NCBI RefSeq assembly: GCF_001247745.1
Contig: NZ_LAIR01000002.1
Span: 2,232,001-2,296,000, forward strand
Source: Luteipulveratus halotolerans
GTDB taxonomy: Bacteria; Actinomycetota; Actinomycetes; Actinomycetales; Dermatophilaceae
Direction: 5' to 3'
DNA length: 64,000 nucleotides
Shown: positions 44,906 to 52,781 of the stretch, one piece after another
Layout: each line of letters opens with the position of its first letter
Position numbering within the stretch: the first letter of the stretch is position 1
Translations under genes and position numbers: made by a program
Notes under the pieces: model-generated
Told to the model about the DNA's origin: nothing
What the model saw: the letters and a program-made list of their open reading frames with translations, nothing else
Databases searched by the model: none

Positions 44906-46303
44906 TCAGAGGTCGGCGGGGCTCGACAGGGTGCCGCGCACAGCGGTCGCCGCGGCGACCAGCGGGCTCACCAGGTGCGTACGACCGCCCTTGCCCTGGC
45001 GGCCCTCGAAGTTGCGGTTGGACGTCGAGGCGCTGCGCTCACCGGGAGCCAGCTGGTCGGGGTTCATGCCGAGGCACATCGAGCAGCCGGCGAGGCGCCA
45101 CTCGGCACCCGCCTCGGAGAAGATCTTGTCGAGACCCTCGTCCTCGGCCTGCAGGCGCACGCGTGCGGAGCCCGGGACGACGAGCATGCGCACGTTGTCC
45201 GCGACCTGGCGCCCCTTGATGACCTCGGCCGCGGCTCGCAGGTCCTCGATGCGTCCGTTGGTGCACGACCCGAGGAAGACCGTGTCGATCGCGATGTCCC
45301 GCAACGGAGTTCCGGCCTTGAGGTCCATGTAGGTGAGCGCGCGCTCGGCCGCCGCCTTGTCGGACTCGTCTCCGAAGGACTCGGGGTCGGGCACGGACGC
45401 CGACAGCGGCAGCCCCTGGCCCGGGTTGGTGCCCCACGTGACGAACGGCGACAGGGTCGCGGCGTCGATGTGCACCTCGTGGTCGAAGGTCGCGCCCTCG
45501 TCGGTGGCGAGCGCCTTCCACGACTCGACGGCAGCGTCCCAGTCGGCTCCGGTCGGGGCGTGCGGACGCCCCTGCAGGTAGTCGAACGTGGTCTGGTCGG
45601 GAGCGATCATGCCTGCGCGCGCGCCGGCCTCGATCGACATGTTGCACACCGTCATGCGCGCGTCCATCGACAGCTGCTCGATCGCACTGCCGCGATATTC
45701 CAGGACGTAACCCTGGCCGCCGCCCGTACCGATCTCGGCGATCACCGCGAGGATGATGTCCTTGGCCGTGACGCCGTCGGAGAGTTCGCCGTCGACGTTG
45801 ACCGCCATGGTGCGGAACGGCTTGAGAGGCAACGTCTGCGTGGCGAGGACGTGCTCGACCTCGCTGGTGCCGATCCCGAGCGCCAGCGCCCCGAACGCGC
45901 CGTGCGTGGAGGTGTGGCTGTCACCGCAGACGATGGTCGTGCCGGGCTGGGTGAGACCGAGCTGCGGACCGATGATGTGCACGATGCCCTGCTCGGCATC
46001 ACCCATCGGGAACAGGCGTACGCCGAAGTGGGCGCAGTTCTTGCGCAGCGTCTCGACCTGGGTCTTGCTGACCGGGTCGGTGATCGGGCCAGGGGTGGTC
46101 GGGACGTTGTGGTCCTCGGTCGCGACCGTCTGGTCGGGGCGTCGGACCTGGCGACCGGCGAGACGCAGACCGTCGAACGCCTGCGGGCTGGTCACCTCGT
46201 GAAGCAGGTGAAGGTCGATGTAGAGCAGATCAGGCTCGCCCTCGGCACGGCGTACGACGTGCTCGTCCCAGACCTTCTCGGCCAGCGTGCGTGCTGGTGC
46301 CAT
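44906..46303 (-). CDS. leuC: 3-isopropylmalate dehydratase large subunit
   Basis: Aconitase-type [4Fe-4S] subunit that isomerises 2- to 3-isopropylmalate. In 465 residues it has GDSHTSTHGAFGALALGIG, GSCTNGRIEDLR and the second cysteine motif GCSMCLGMNPD, giving the three cluster ligands. ATG 46303 follows GAAGGAGCAGGAG, which decides it against a longer frame. The operon leuCD is divergent from ndgR and probably controlled by it. Confidence 0.96.
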   Translation of the reverse strand: MAPARTLAEKVWDEHVVRRAEGEPDLLYIDLHLLHEVTSPQAFDGLRLAGRQVRRPDQTVATEDHNVPTTPGPITDPVSKTQVETLRKNCAHFGVRLFPMGDAEQGIVHIIGPQLGLTQPGTTIVCGDSHTSTHGAFGALALGIGTSEVEHVLATQTLPLKPFRTMAVNVDGELSDGVTAKDIILAVIAEIGTGGGQGYVLEYRGSAIEQLSMDARMTVCNMSIEAGARAGMIAPDQTTFDYLQGRPHAPTGADWDAAVESWKALATDEGATFDHEVHIDAATLSPFVTWGTNPGQGLPLSASVPDPESFGDESDKAAAERALTYMDLKAGTPLRDIAIDTVFLGSCTNGRIEDLRAAAEVIKGRQVADNVRMLVVPGSARVRLQAEDEGLDKIFSEAGAEWRLAGCSMCLGMNPDQLAPGERSASTSNRNFEGRQGKGGRTHLVSPLVAAATAVRGTLSSPADL

Positions 46304-46434
46304 CGCTCCTGCTCCTTCGTACGTCTGCATCTGCGCCCGGCCGGCGGATCGCATCCGACCGGACCGCCCCGCGAAGGGGCTTCCCCGTATGTGATGTGAC
46401 CCATCTTCTGCCGCCGGTTTTCGGCGTGGACTTG

Positions 46435-46453
46435 CGTCTCGCTTCATGAGACG
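46435..46453. promoter_or_regulatory. Candidate NdgR/IclR operator between leuC and ndgR
   Basis: Perfect inverted repeat CGTCTC-N7-GAGACG in the 163-bp spacer, 14 bp before ATG 46467 of ndgR. It is the clearest dyad in the spacer. NdgR in Streptomyces binds the leuC promoter region; the match to its site was not tested. Confidence 0.4.
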
Positions 46454-46466
46454 GCAGTATCAAGAC

Positions 46467-47213
46467 ATGGACAAGTCTAGCGGCGTCGGCGTTCTCGACA
46501 AGGCGGCGGTCGTGCTCTCTGCCCTGGAGGCCGGCCCGTCGACCCTTGCCCAACTCGTGTCCTCGACCGGTCTGGCCCGCCCCACGGCCCACCGGCTCGC
46601 GGTCGCTCTCGAGCACCACCGGCTGGTGGCTCGCGACACCCAGGGACGCTTCGTCCTGGGACCGCGCCTGGTCGAGCTGGCCTCCGCTGCGGGCGAGGAC
46701 CGGCTGCTCGCGGCAGCCGGCCCGGTGCTCGGCGCACTGCGCGACCACACCAACGAAAGCGCCCAGCTGTTCCGACGTCAGGGCGACCAGCGCATCTGCG
46801 TCGCCGCGGCCGACCGGCCCGTCGGACTGCGCGACTCGATCCCCGTGGGCGCGACGTTGTCGATGCACGCCGGGTCGGCGGCGCAGATCCTGCTCGCCTG
46901 GGAGGAGCCCGAGCGGCTCCACAAGGGGCTGCAGGGCGCGAAGTTCACCGCGACGATGCTGTCGGCCGTACGCCGTCGCGGCTGGGCGCAGAGCGTCGGC
47001 GAGCGCGAGCAGGGCGTCGCGTCGGTGTCGGCGCCCGTCCGCAGCCCCTCCGGCAAGGTCATCGCCGCCGTGTCGATCTCGGGCCCGATCGAGCGCGTGT
47101 CGCGCCAGCCCGGACGCCTCCACGCGGCGACCGTGATCGCGGGCGCCAACAAGCTCACCGAGGTGCTCGCCCGCGCGGCGGCCCAGCAGGCCCAGCGCGG
47201 CGAGTCCGCCTGA
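46467..47213 (+). CDS. ndgR: IclR-family regulator NdgR
   Basis: A 248-residue regulator of leucine and other amino-acid genes. Residues 1-60 hold the winged helix-turn-helix (LAQLVSSTGLARPTAHRLAVALEHH), and the rest is the IclR effector domain. The start at ATG 46467 gives MDKSSGVGVLDKAA, the conserved NdgR N-terminus; ATG 46446 would add seven residues. Divergence from leuCD is the conserved actinobacterial arrangement and identifies it as NdgR rather than another IclR protein. Confidence 0.92.
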   Translation: MDKSSGVGVLDKAAVVLSALEAGPSTLAQLVSSTGLARPTAHRLAVALEHHRLVARDTQGRFVLGPRLVELASAAGEDRLLAAAGPVLGALRDHTNESAQLFRRQGDQRICVAAADRPVGLRDSIPVGATLSMHAGSAAQILLAWEEPERLHKGLQGAKFTATMLSAVRRRGWAQSVGEREQGVASVSAPVRSPSGKVIAAVSISGPIERVSRQPGRLHAATVIAGANKLTEVLARAAAQQAQRGESA

Positions 47214-47229
47214 GTCGCCTCGGAATCCG

Positions 47230-47751
47230 TCAGCTCGTCCCGGACGCCTCGGCTCGCACCCGCGAGCCGAGGCGTTCGCGTGCGGTGCCCCCGCGCCGGC
47301 GTACCGGCACCAGCCCTGTCACTGCGCCCAGCCCGATCGGCCCGGTGCCGTAGTAGACCGACTCGTGGCCGTCGGCGCGGACCGAGTACGTCTCGTGCCA
47401 CACGCCCACGGAACCCTCGTGCCGGCGCGCTGTGCGGTAGAACTCCAGCCAGGCCGGCCGGTGCGCCCGAGCCTCGGCCCCGGCGTAGGCGTAGATGTCC
47501 TCGGCGCTGCGCCAGTACTGCACCAGCGTCGGCCCACGCGACCCGATCAGCGTGCGGGCTCCCAGGAAGCCCAGCCAGTCCTGCTCGCCGCGTTCGGCTG
47601 AGCTCTTGCTCTCGTACAGCTCACGCACCATGGCGGGCATCGCGGCGAAGGTCGGCATCCAGTGGTCGGGGCGCCACGGTCGGTTGATCGTCATGCCGAT
47701 CAGGAAGACCGCCAGGTCGCCCTCGTGCGCGTGGGTCAGCCGGTCAGCCAT
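47230..47751 (-). CDS. DUF4188 protein (putative monooxygenase-like)
   Basis: A 173-residue protein of the DUF4188 family, related to dimeric alpha/beta-barrel monooxygenases. The family segments VFLIGMTINRPWRPDHWMP and GPTLVQYWRSAEDIYAYA, and VGVWHETYSV near the end, are visible. The function is unknown. ATG 47751 follows AGGAGG. It is divergent from a MerR regulator with 72 bp of AT-rich sequence between, so it is probably that regulator's target. Confidence 0.82.
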   Translation of the reverse strand: MADRLTHAHEGDLAVFLIGMTINRPWRPDHWMPTFAAMPAMVRELYESKSSAERGEQDWLGFLGARTLIGSRGPTLVQYWRSAEDIYAYAGAEARAHRPAWLEFYRTARRHEGSVGVWHETYSVRADGHESVYYGTGPIGLGAVTGLVPVRRRGGTARERLGSRVRAEASGTS

Positions 47752-47823
47752 GCCGAGCCTCCTGGATAGTGATGATATCTATATTGGACACCGCTACTCT
47801 CCAGGCGTCAAGGAGGAGATCCG

Positions 47824-48435
47824 ATGCGCATATCCGACCTCGCAGCGCGCACCGACGTGCCGATCGCGACGCTGAAGTTCTACCTGCGCGAGGGCGTCCT
47901 GCACCCCGGGGAGGTGCTGAGCCGCACGCAGGCGGCGTACGACGACTCCCACGTCGACCGTGTCCGCCTCATCCGCGCGCTGATGGACGTCGGCGGCCTG
48001 AGCATGACCTCGACCCGGGCCGTGCTGACCGCGCTCGACCACCCGCCGGCCGCACGGCACGACCTGCTCGGCGTCGCCCAGGCCGCGCTGGGTGACGACC
48101 GCCCTCCGGCCGATCCGGCGCTCGCCGAGGAGGCCTGGGCCTGGGTGCACGAGCGTGGCTGGCACATCCAGCCCGGCGAGTCGCTCGTGAGCCGACTGTC
48201 CGACCAGGTCGCCGCTGCGCGCGCCGCCGGCATCGACGTGACCTGGGAGCGGCTCGGCCAGTACGCCGACGCCGTCGAGCAGGTCGCCGACGTCGACGTC
48301 GCGTCGGTGCCGGCTGACGACGAGGCCGCGGCGCTGACCTACGTCGTCGTCGGCACCGTGATGGTCGACCCCGTCCTGCAGACCTTGCGTCGGCTCGCCC
48401 AGCAGGACCGCAGTGCGCGCATCTGGGCCGACTGA
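47824..48435 (+). CDS. MerR-family transcriptional regulator
   Basis: A 203-residue regulator with an N-terminal MerR DNA-binding domain (RISDLAARTDVPIATLKFYLREGVL) and a longer helical C-terminus without the cysteines of metal-sensing MerR proteins, so it probably senses an organic ligand or redox signal. ATG 47824 follows GGAGAT. It is divergent from DUF4188 and converges on the GGCT-like gene, 12 bp away. Confidence 0.85.
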   Translation: MRISDLAARTDVPIATLKFYLREGVLHPGEVLSRTQAAYDDSHVDRVRLIRALMDVGGLSMTSTRAVLTALDHPPAARHDLLGVAQAALGDDRPPADPALAEEAWAWVHERGWHIQPGESLVSRLSDQVAAARAAGIDVTWERLGQYADAVEQVADVDVASVPADDEAAALTYVVVGTVMVDPVLQTLRRLAQQDRSARIWAD

Positions 48436-48447
48436 CGCGTTCGCACG

Positions 48448-49086
48448 TCAGGCAGGGGCGGTCGCTGCGGCGAGCACCGTCGTACGCAGGTCGGCGGACG
48501 TCCACTCACCCCGCACGCCCGGCAGGCCCTCCAGGTAGGCGAGCACCTCACGCGGCTGGAGGTCGTGCGCGTCGAGCAGTCCTCGGGCGATGACCTCGAC
48601 GTAGGGCCGAGACGGCGCCGCCAGACCGAGCTGCGGCGCAGCGCCGTCGGGGCAGGTGAAGGTCAGGACGGGCTCGCCGTCGAGCTCGCCCACGACGTGC
48701 AGGGTCTCGTAGTCGCCGTCGCCGAGCGCCAGGGTCTGTGCCGCGAGCACCCCGGGCAGGTCGATGATCTCGCCCGGCTCACGATGCATCTCCTGCGCGA
48801 CCACGTCGGCGAGCTGCTCGTCGGTGATGCGGTACGCGCGCCCCAGCGCCTCGCCCTGCACCGCGACGTCGAGGTAGGCCACTCCCCCGCCCCAGCTCGA
48901 CGACTCACCGGCGAAGAAGACCTGGCCCGGCAGCCGGACGGGCCGCACGCCGCTTGGCGGAGTGGCGTCGCGGGCTCCGGGGTGGGTGCGCTGCGCGCCG
49001 GCGGCTCGACCGCCCTCGAGGTAGCGGGCGAACCGCTGCGCGGACAGGTTGGAGCCGTACGCGGCGTACCAGACAGGCGTCGTCAC
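48448..49086 (-). CDS. Gamma-glutamylcyclotransferase-like protein
   Basis: A 212-residue protein that starts WYAAYGSNLSAQRFARYL, the GGCT-fold signature YGSN. Later segments GEALGRAYRITDEQLADVVAQE fit the family. Members release 5-oxoproline from gamma-glutamyl peptides or have unrelated roles; the active-site glutamate could not be placed with confidence. GTG 49086 is set by the fold start with GGAGAG upstream. It is divergent from the SIGS-repeat gene, 56 bp away. Confidence 0.75.
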   Translation of the reverse strand: MTTPVWYAAYGSNLSAQRFARYLEGGRAAGAQRTHPGARDATPPSGVRPVRLPGQVFFAGESSSWGGGVAYLDVAVQGEALGRAYRITDEQLADVVAQEMHREPGEIIDLPGVLAAQTLALGDGDYETLHVVGELDGEPVLTFTCPDGAAPQLGLAAPSRPYVEVIARGLLDAHDLQPREVLAYLEGLPGVRGEWTSADLRTTVLAAATAPA

Positions 49087-49142
49087 GAGAGCAGTCTCTC
49101 CGAGCGGGCCCGTACGCCGGCGGGGGCGGTCATGATGAGGAC

Positions 49143-49397
49143 ATGACTCGTCCGTCGTCGTCCGTGCTGTCCATCCGGTCGGAGGACTCGATCCTGTCGA
49201 TCGGGTCGAAGGGTTCGATCCTGTCCATCGGGTCGGTCGGCTCGATGCTGTCGATCGGCTCGGTGGGCTCGTTCGCGTCGGCCTTCTCGATCGGGTCGTT
49301 CGCGAGCGTGGCGTCGCTGCTGTCGGCGGCCTCGGACCGGTCGGTGATGTCCTGGCGTTCGCGACGAGGAGTACTGACGGCGCCCGGTCGAGACTGA
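49143..49397 (+). CDS. Small Ser/Gly nonapeptide-repeat protein (SxLSIGSxG), unknown function
   Basis: An 84-residue protein made almost wholly of a nine-residue repeat. The units begin at about residues 7, 16, 25, 34, 43 and 52, for example SILSIGSKG, SILSIGSVG, SMLSIGSVG, SFASAFSIG. Small and hydrophobic residues alternate, as in stacked beta-solenoids; the C-terminus SVMSWRSRRGVL is basic with the only tryptophan. There is no signal peptide, no cysteine and no membrane helix. ATG 49143 has GAGG a few bases upstream. Codon use is GC-rich like the neighbours. I recall similar short repeat proteins in other actinobacteria but know of no function. Confidence 0.6.
   Translation: MTRPSSSVLSIRSEDSILSIGSKGSILSIGSVGSMLSIGSVGSFASAFSIGSFASVASLLSAASDRSVMSWRSRRGVLTAPGRD
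49188..49295 (+). repeat. 27-bp tandem repeat in the SIGS-repeat gene
   Basis: Four consecutive 27-bp units, each starting TCG and mostly containing CTGTCGATCGG or CTGTCCATCGG. They encode the nine-residue protein repeats and diverge toward the 3' end. Confidence 0.7.
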
Positions 49398-49477
49398 GCT
49401 CGCGGTGGTTCACACCGAGGCCGGCACCACGCGATGCGTCACACGGTGAGGTTCGCTCAACTCTCCGGGAACGCGAA

Positions 49478-49509
49478 GACGGCCTCTGACCCGAAGGTCA
49501 GAGGCCGTC
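49478..49509 (-). terminator. Terminator after tRNA-Glu
   Basis: Perfect 14-bp stem GACGGCCTCTGACC with a 4-nt CGAA loop, 11 bp beyond the tRNA-Glu 3' end on the minus strand and followed by TTCG. Confidence 0.75.
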
Positions 49510-49519
49510 TCGAACTACG

Positions 49520-49592
49520 TAGCCCCGACGGGATTCGAACCCGCGCTACCGCCTTGAGAGGGCGGCGTGCTAGGCCGCTACACAACGGGGCC
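49520..49592 (-). tRNA. tRNA-Glu (CTC)
   Basis: A 73-nt cloverleaf read on the minus strand. The anticodon arm is CCGCC-CTCTCAA-GGCGG with anticodon CTC; the T loop is TTCGAAT. The acceptor stem pairs GGCCCCG with CGGGGCT (first pair a G-T wobble), discriminator A. CCA is not encoded. Confidence 0.92.
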
Positions 49593-49700
49593 CTAGCGTG
49601 CTGTCCGGCGTGGAGAACCTCACCAGCAGCGGAGGAAACCATACCGTGAGAGGTGATTTTCTCCGAATCGTCAGCAGTGTGGCCACTGCGACAATCAGCG

Positions 49701-49772
49701 CTGGGGTACCAGGACTCGAACCTAGACTAACTGAACCAGAATCAGTCGTGCTGCCAATTACACCATACCCCA
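49701..49772 (-). tRNA. tRNA-Gln (CTG)
   Basis: A 72-nt cloverleaf on the minus strand. The anticodon arm ACTGA-TTCTGGT-TCAGT gives anticodon CTG; the T loop is TTCGAGT. The acceptor stem TGGGGTA/TACCCCA is fully paired with discriminator G. It lies 108 bp upstream of tRNA-Glu and 190 bp downstream of gltX. Confidence 0.93.
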
Positions 49773-49887
49773 AGGGGGTATCACCGCTCCGGTGATGCGA
49801 CGCGACCGCCGCACCCCGTTAGGGTGAACCGAGGGATAACCTTACCGGCCCTCCCCCGAGGTCCCAAATCGGCCGGCCGACCAGCCA

Positions 49888-49960
49888 CCAGGAACGCCCC
49901 GACCGCGTCGTACCAACCGGTGAATCTCGTTGGTACGACGAGCGATCAGGGCGTTCCTGG
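49888..49960 (-). terminator. Nested perfect inverted repeat downstream of gltX
   Basis: Outer arms CCAGGAACGCCC (49888-49899) and GGGCGTTCCTGG (49949-49960) and inner arms GTCGTACCAAC (49907-49917) and GTTGGTACGAC (49929-49939) are perfectly complementary; the spacers between them partly pair too. It begins 3 bp after the gltX stop and lacks a T-run. Confidence 0.65.
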
Positions 49961-49962
49961 GG

Positions 49963-51483
49963 TCACAGCGAGTCGCGCAGGCGCTCCAGACGAGCGATGA
50001 CCGAGGCCTTGCCGAGGATCTCCATCGACTCGAACAGCGGCGGCGAGACCTTCTGGCCCGACACGGCCGTCCGCAGCGGGCCGAACGCGAGCTTGGGCTT
50101 GATGCCCAGGCCCTCGACGATCGCCTCGCGCAGAGCCGCCTCGATGCGGTCGTGCGTCCACTCGACGCCTGTGCCGTCGGGCTTGCCGATCGTGCCCGAG
50201 ATGGGCTCCAGCGCCGCGATGGCCGCGTCGAGCACCTCGCCCGCGCTGTCCTTGAGCTGTGCCCGTGCGTCGTCGGCGATCTCCAGGTCGCTGTCCCCGA
50301 CGTAGAACGGCTTGACCAGCGGCGTCGCCTCGGTGAGAAGGTTCATGCGGGTCTGGATCAGCTCGGTGACCTTCTTGAGGCGGCCCAGCTGCGGCAGGCT
50401 CGGCTGCTCGGGTAGCACGCCGTCGGCGTACAGGAAAGGCAGCAGACGGCTCGCGAGGTCGCCGACCTCGAGCTCACGGATGTAGTGACCGTTGAGCCAG
50501 TTGAGCTTGTCGAGGTTGAAGATCGCGCCGGCCTTGTTGACCTTGGACCACTCGAACCGCTGCACGAACTCCTCGAACGTGAACACCTCACGCTCGGTGC
50601 CATCGGGCTCGATCACCGGCGGATAGCCCTGCAGCGCAAGGAAGTTCAGCAGAGCCTCGGGGAGGTAGCCCTCCTCCTTGAACCAGGTGAGACGCGCCCA
50701 GGGGTTCTTGCGCTTGGAGATCTTGGCCTTCTTGGCGTCACGCAGCAGCGGCATGTGCGCGAACTTCGGCTCGGGCAGCCCGAGCCAGGTGTAGAGCAGG
50801 CGGTGCTTGGGCGTGCTCGACATCCACTCCTGGCCGCGCACGACGTGCGTGATCGCCATCTCGTGGTCGTCGACGACCACGGCGAGGTGGTAGGTCGGGA
50901 AGCCGTCGGCCTTGAGGATGACCTGGTCGTCGGGGCGCGGCGCGCTGGTGCGGCCCATGATCAGGTCGTCCCAGAAGAGATCGACGTCGTCGGGGACGAG
51001 CATGCGAACCACCGGCTGGTCGGTGAAGCCGGGCAGCGCGGCGCGCTCCTCCTTGGTCTTGCCGTGGCACAGGCGGTCGTAGCCCGTCGGCTGCTTGAGC
51101 GCCTGCTGCTTGTCGCGCATCTCCTTGAGCCGCTCGGAGGAGCACCAGCAGTAGTACGCCTTGCCCTCCTCGAGCAGGGTGTCGACGTACGGCTTGTACG
51201 TGTCGAGCCGCTCGGACTGGCGGTAAGGGGCGTACGGGCCGCCCACGTCGGGGCCTTCGTCGTGGCCGAGGCCGAGCCAGGCGAGCGTGTCGTAGACCTG
51301 CTGCTCGCTGCCCTCGACGAAGCGCGTCCGGTCGGTGTCCTCGATGCGCAGGATGAACTGGCCACCCTGCTGTCGGACGAAGGCCAGGTCGAACATCGCC
51401 ATGTAGGCGGTGCCGACGTGGGGGTCGCCAGTGGGTGACGGGGCGACGCGGAGGCGAACGGGGCGGGAGTCTTCGGTGCTCAT
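49963..51483 (-). CDS. gltX: Glutamyl-tRNA synthetase
   Basis: Charges tRNA-Glu and, in bacteria lacking GlnRS, also tRNA-Gln for later amidation. The 506-residue class I synthetase has SPTGDPHVGTAY (HIGH-type motif), IEDTDRTRF and the KISKRK loop that binds ATP. ATG 51483 overlaps the stop of the upstream MFS gene by 4 bp. tRNA-Glu and tRNA-Gln genes follow on the same strand. Confidence 0.95.
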   Translation of the reverse strand: MSTEDSRPVRLRVAPSPTGDPHVGTAYMAMFDLAFVRQQGGQFILRIEDTDRTRFVEGSEQQVYDTLAWLGLGHDEGPDVGGPYAPYRQSERLDTYKPYVDTLLEEGKAYYCWCSSERLKEMRDKQQALKQPTGYDRLCHGKTKEERAALPGFTDQPVVRMLVPDDVDLFWDDLIMGRTSAPRPDDQVILKADGFPTYHLAVVVDDHEMAITHVVRGQEWMSSTPKHRLLYTWLGLPEPKFAHMPLLRDAKKAKISKRKNPWARLTWFKEEGYLPEALLNFLALQGYPPVIEPDGTEREVFTFEEFVQRFEWSKVNKAGAIFNLDKLNWLNGHYIRELEVGDLASRLLPFLYADGVLPEQPSLPQLGRLKKVTELIQTRMNLLTEATPLVKPFYVGDSDLEIADDARAQLKDSAGEVLDAAIAALEPISGTIGKPDGTGVEWTHDRIEAALREAIVEGLGIKPKLAFGPLRTAVSGQKVSPPLFESMEILGKASVIARLERLRDSL

Positions 51484-52631
51484 GATGGCCCCGATCCTAG
51501 TGCGGGCTGCTCGCGCTCGGCTCCGCCAGACCGCTCGTGCACCGCGCGTCGCGGCAGCCGTACGCCGGTCATCGCGGCCGCGACGGTGAAAGGTACGGCG
51601 AGCACCGCGACCACCGTCGCGATCGACCACCCCAGCGACCCGAGAGCGACCAGACCGAACGTCGTCATCGACGCGACCTCGTTGGCCAGCCCGGCTGCCG
51701 ACGTGACCGTCGCGCGAGCCCGCCCCGTGATCAGGTGCTGCACGCGGATCTCGCCCGCGACCATCGCCGACGTCGCCAGCAGGTAGCCACCGGACATCGC
51801 CGCGAACCCGAGGGGGAACGGCAGCGCCGCACCGGCCGCCGTCAGCACGCCCGCGCTGACGACCACGACGACGTACGCCGGCCGCCCCGCGCGGCTGACC
51901 CGGTCGGCGAGGTAGGTGCCGACCGCCTGCGCGGCGATGAACGCCGCGGTGAGCACACCCAGGGAGCCGGTCGATGCGCCACCCTCGCTCAGGACGAGCG
52001 GGAGGAACTCGTCGAAACCGATCAGCGGGACGACAGCCGCGTACGCCGCGATCGCCCGCCGCAGGACGAGCGCGCCGGCCGCCTCACGCACGCCCTCCGC
52101 GAGCGTGCCGAGGTAACGACGGACCACCGGTCCTGGCTCCGACTCGCGCTCGACCATCCGCGCCTTCGGCAGAGCCAGGGCGAACGCGGTGCTCATGGCC
52201 GCGGCACCCACGCTCACCCAGGCGACGAGTCCGTAGCCGCCCCAGGCGAACAACGGCGTCGCTGCGAGTGAGGCTGCCGCCATGGTCAGGACGGCCGCGG
52301 TCTCGGACACCGAGCGCAGCCGACCCCAGGCGCCCGTCCGGTCGCAGGCGGCCAGCTCGTCGTACAGCAGGGCCTCGAAGGTGCCCGACATCAGGGCGTC
52401 CGACAGGGCCCACAGCACGAACCCGAGAAGGAAGCCGGCGTACGACGGCCACAGCACCCACGTCGTGAAGCAGCCGGTGTAGAGCAGCCCGCTCACCAGC
52501 AGCAGCCTGCGACGGTCGATCATGTCGGCCCAGGCACCGGAAGGGACCTCGAAGACGAACCCGGCGACCGACCAGGCGATCAGCAAGGTGGCGACCTGGC
52601 CGCCGGACAGGCCGTGGTCACGCATGAGCAC
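51480..52631 (-). CDS. MFS transporter with disrupted 5' end
   Basis: Major facilitator of 383 residues with about eleven hydrophobic segments, of the multidrug-efflux type; the loop 2-3 motif is GAWADMIDRRRLLL. The N-terminal helix is incomplete if translation starts at GTG 52631 or ATG 52625. The frame continues upstream with family-like residues (RASAFRAAREAIPLFALYAV) to ATG 52739, which has a TAGGCT box 6 nt before it, but codon six from that ATG is TGA (52722-52724). It may be a nonsense mutant, use a rare start such as CTG, or contain a sequencing error. The stop overlaps gltX by 4 bp. Confidence 0.7.
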   Translation of the reverse strand: MLMRDHGLSGGQVATLLIAWSVAGFVFEVPSGAWADMIDRRRLLLVSGLLYTGCFTTWVLWPSYAGFLLGFVLWALSDALMSGTFEALLYDELAACDRTGAWGRLRSVSETAAVLTMAAASLAATPLFAWGGYGLVAWVSVGAAAMSTAFALALPKARMVERESEPGPVVRRYLGTLAEGVREAAGALVLRRAIAAYAAVVPLIGFDEFLPLVLSEGGASTGSLGVLTAAFIAAQAVGTYLADRVSRAGRPAYVVVVVSAGVLTAAGAALPFPLGFAAMSGGYLLATSAMVAGEIRVQHLITGRARATVTSAAGLANEVASMTTFGLVALGSLGWSIATVVAVLAVPFTVAAAMTGVRLPRRAVHERSGGAEREQPALGSGPS

Positions 52632-52745
52632 GGCGTACAGCGCGAACAGCGGGATGGCCTCGCGGGCAGCCCGGAACGCGGACGCGCGCAGCGTCAGGGA
52701 GCGGACGGAGCGGTCAGTGGGTCAAGACTCAGGACGCATGCGACC

Positions 52746-52751
52746 AGCCTA
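52746..52751 (-). promoter_or_regulatory. Putative leaderless promoter -10 of the MFS gene
   Basis: TAGGCT on the minus strand, 6 nt before ATG 52739. It marks the likely original start of the MFS gene and strengthens the case that the TGA at codon six is an internal stop. Confidence 0.4.
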
Positions 52752-52781
52752 GGCAGCGAGCCCGGCGGACGTCACCAGCAC

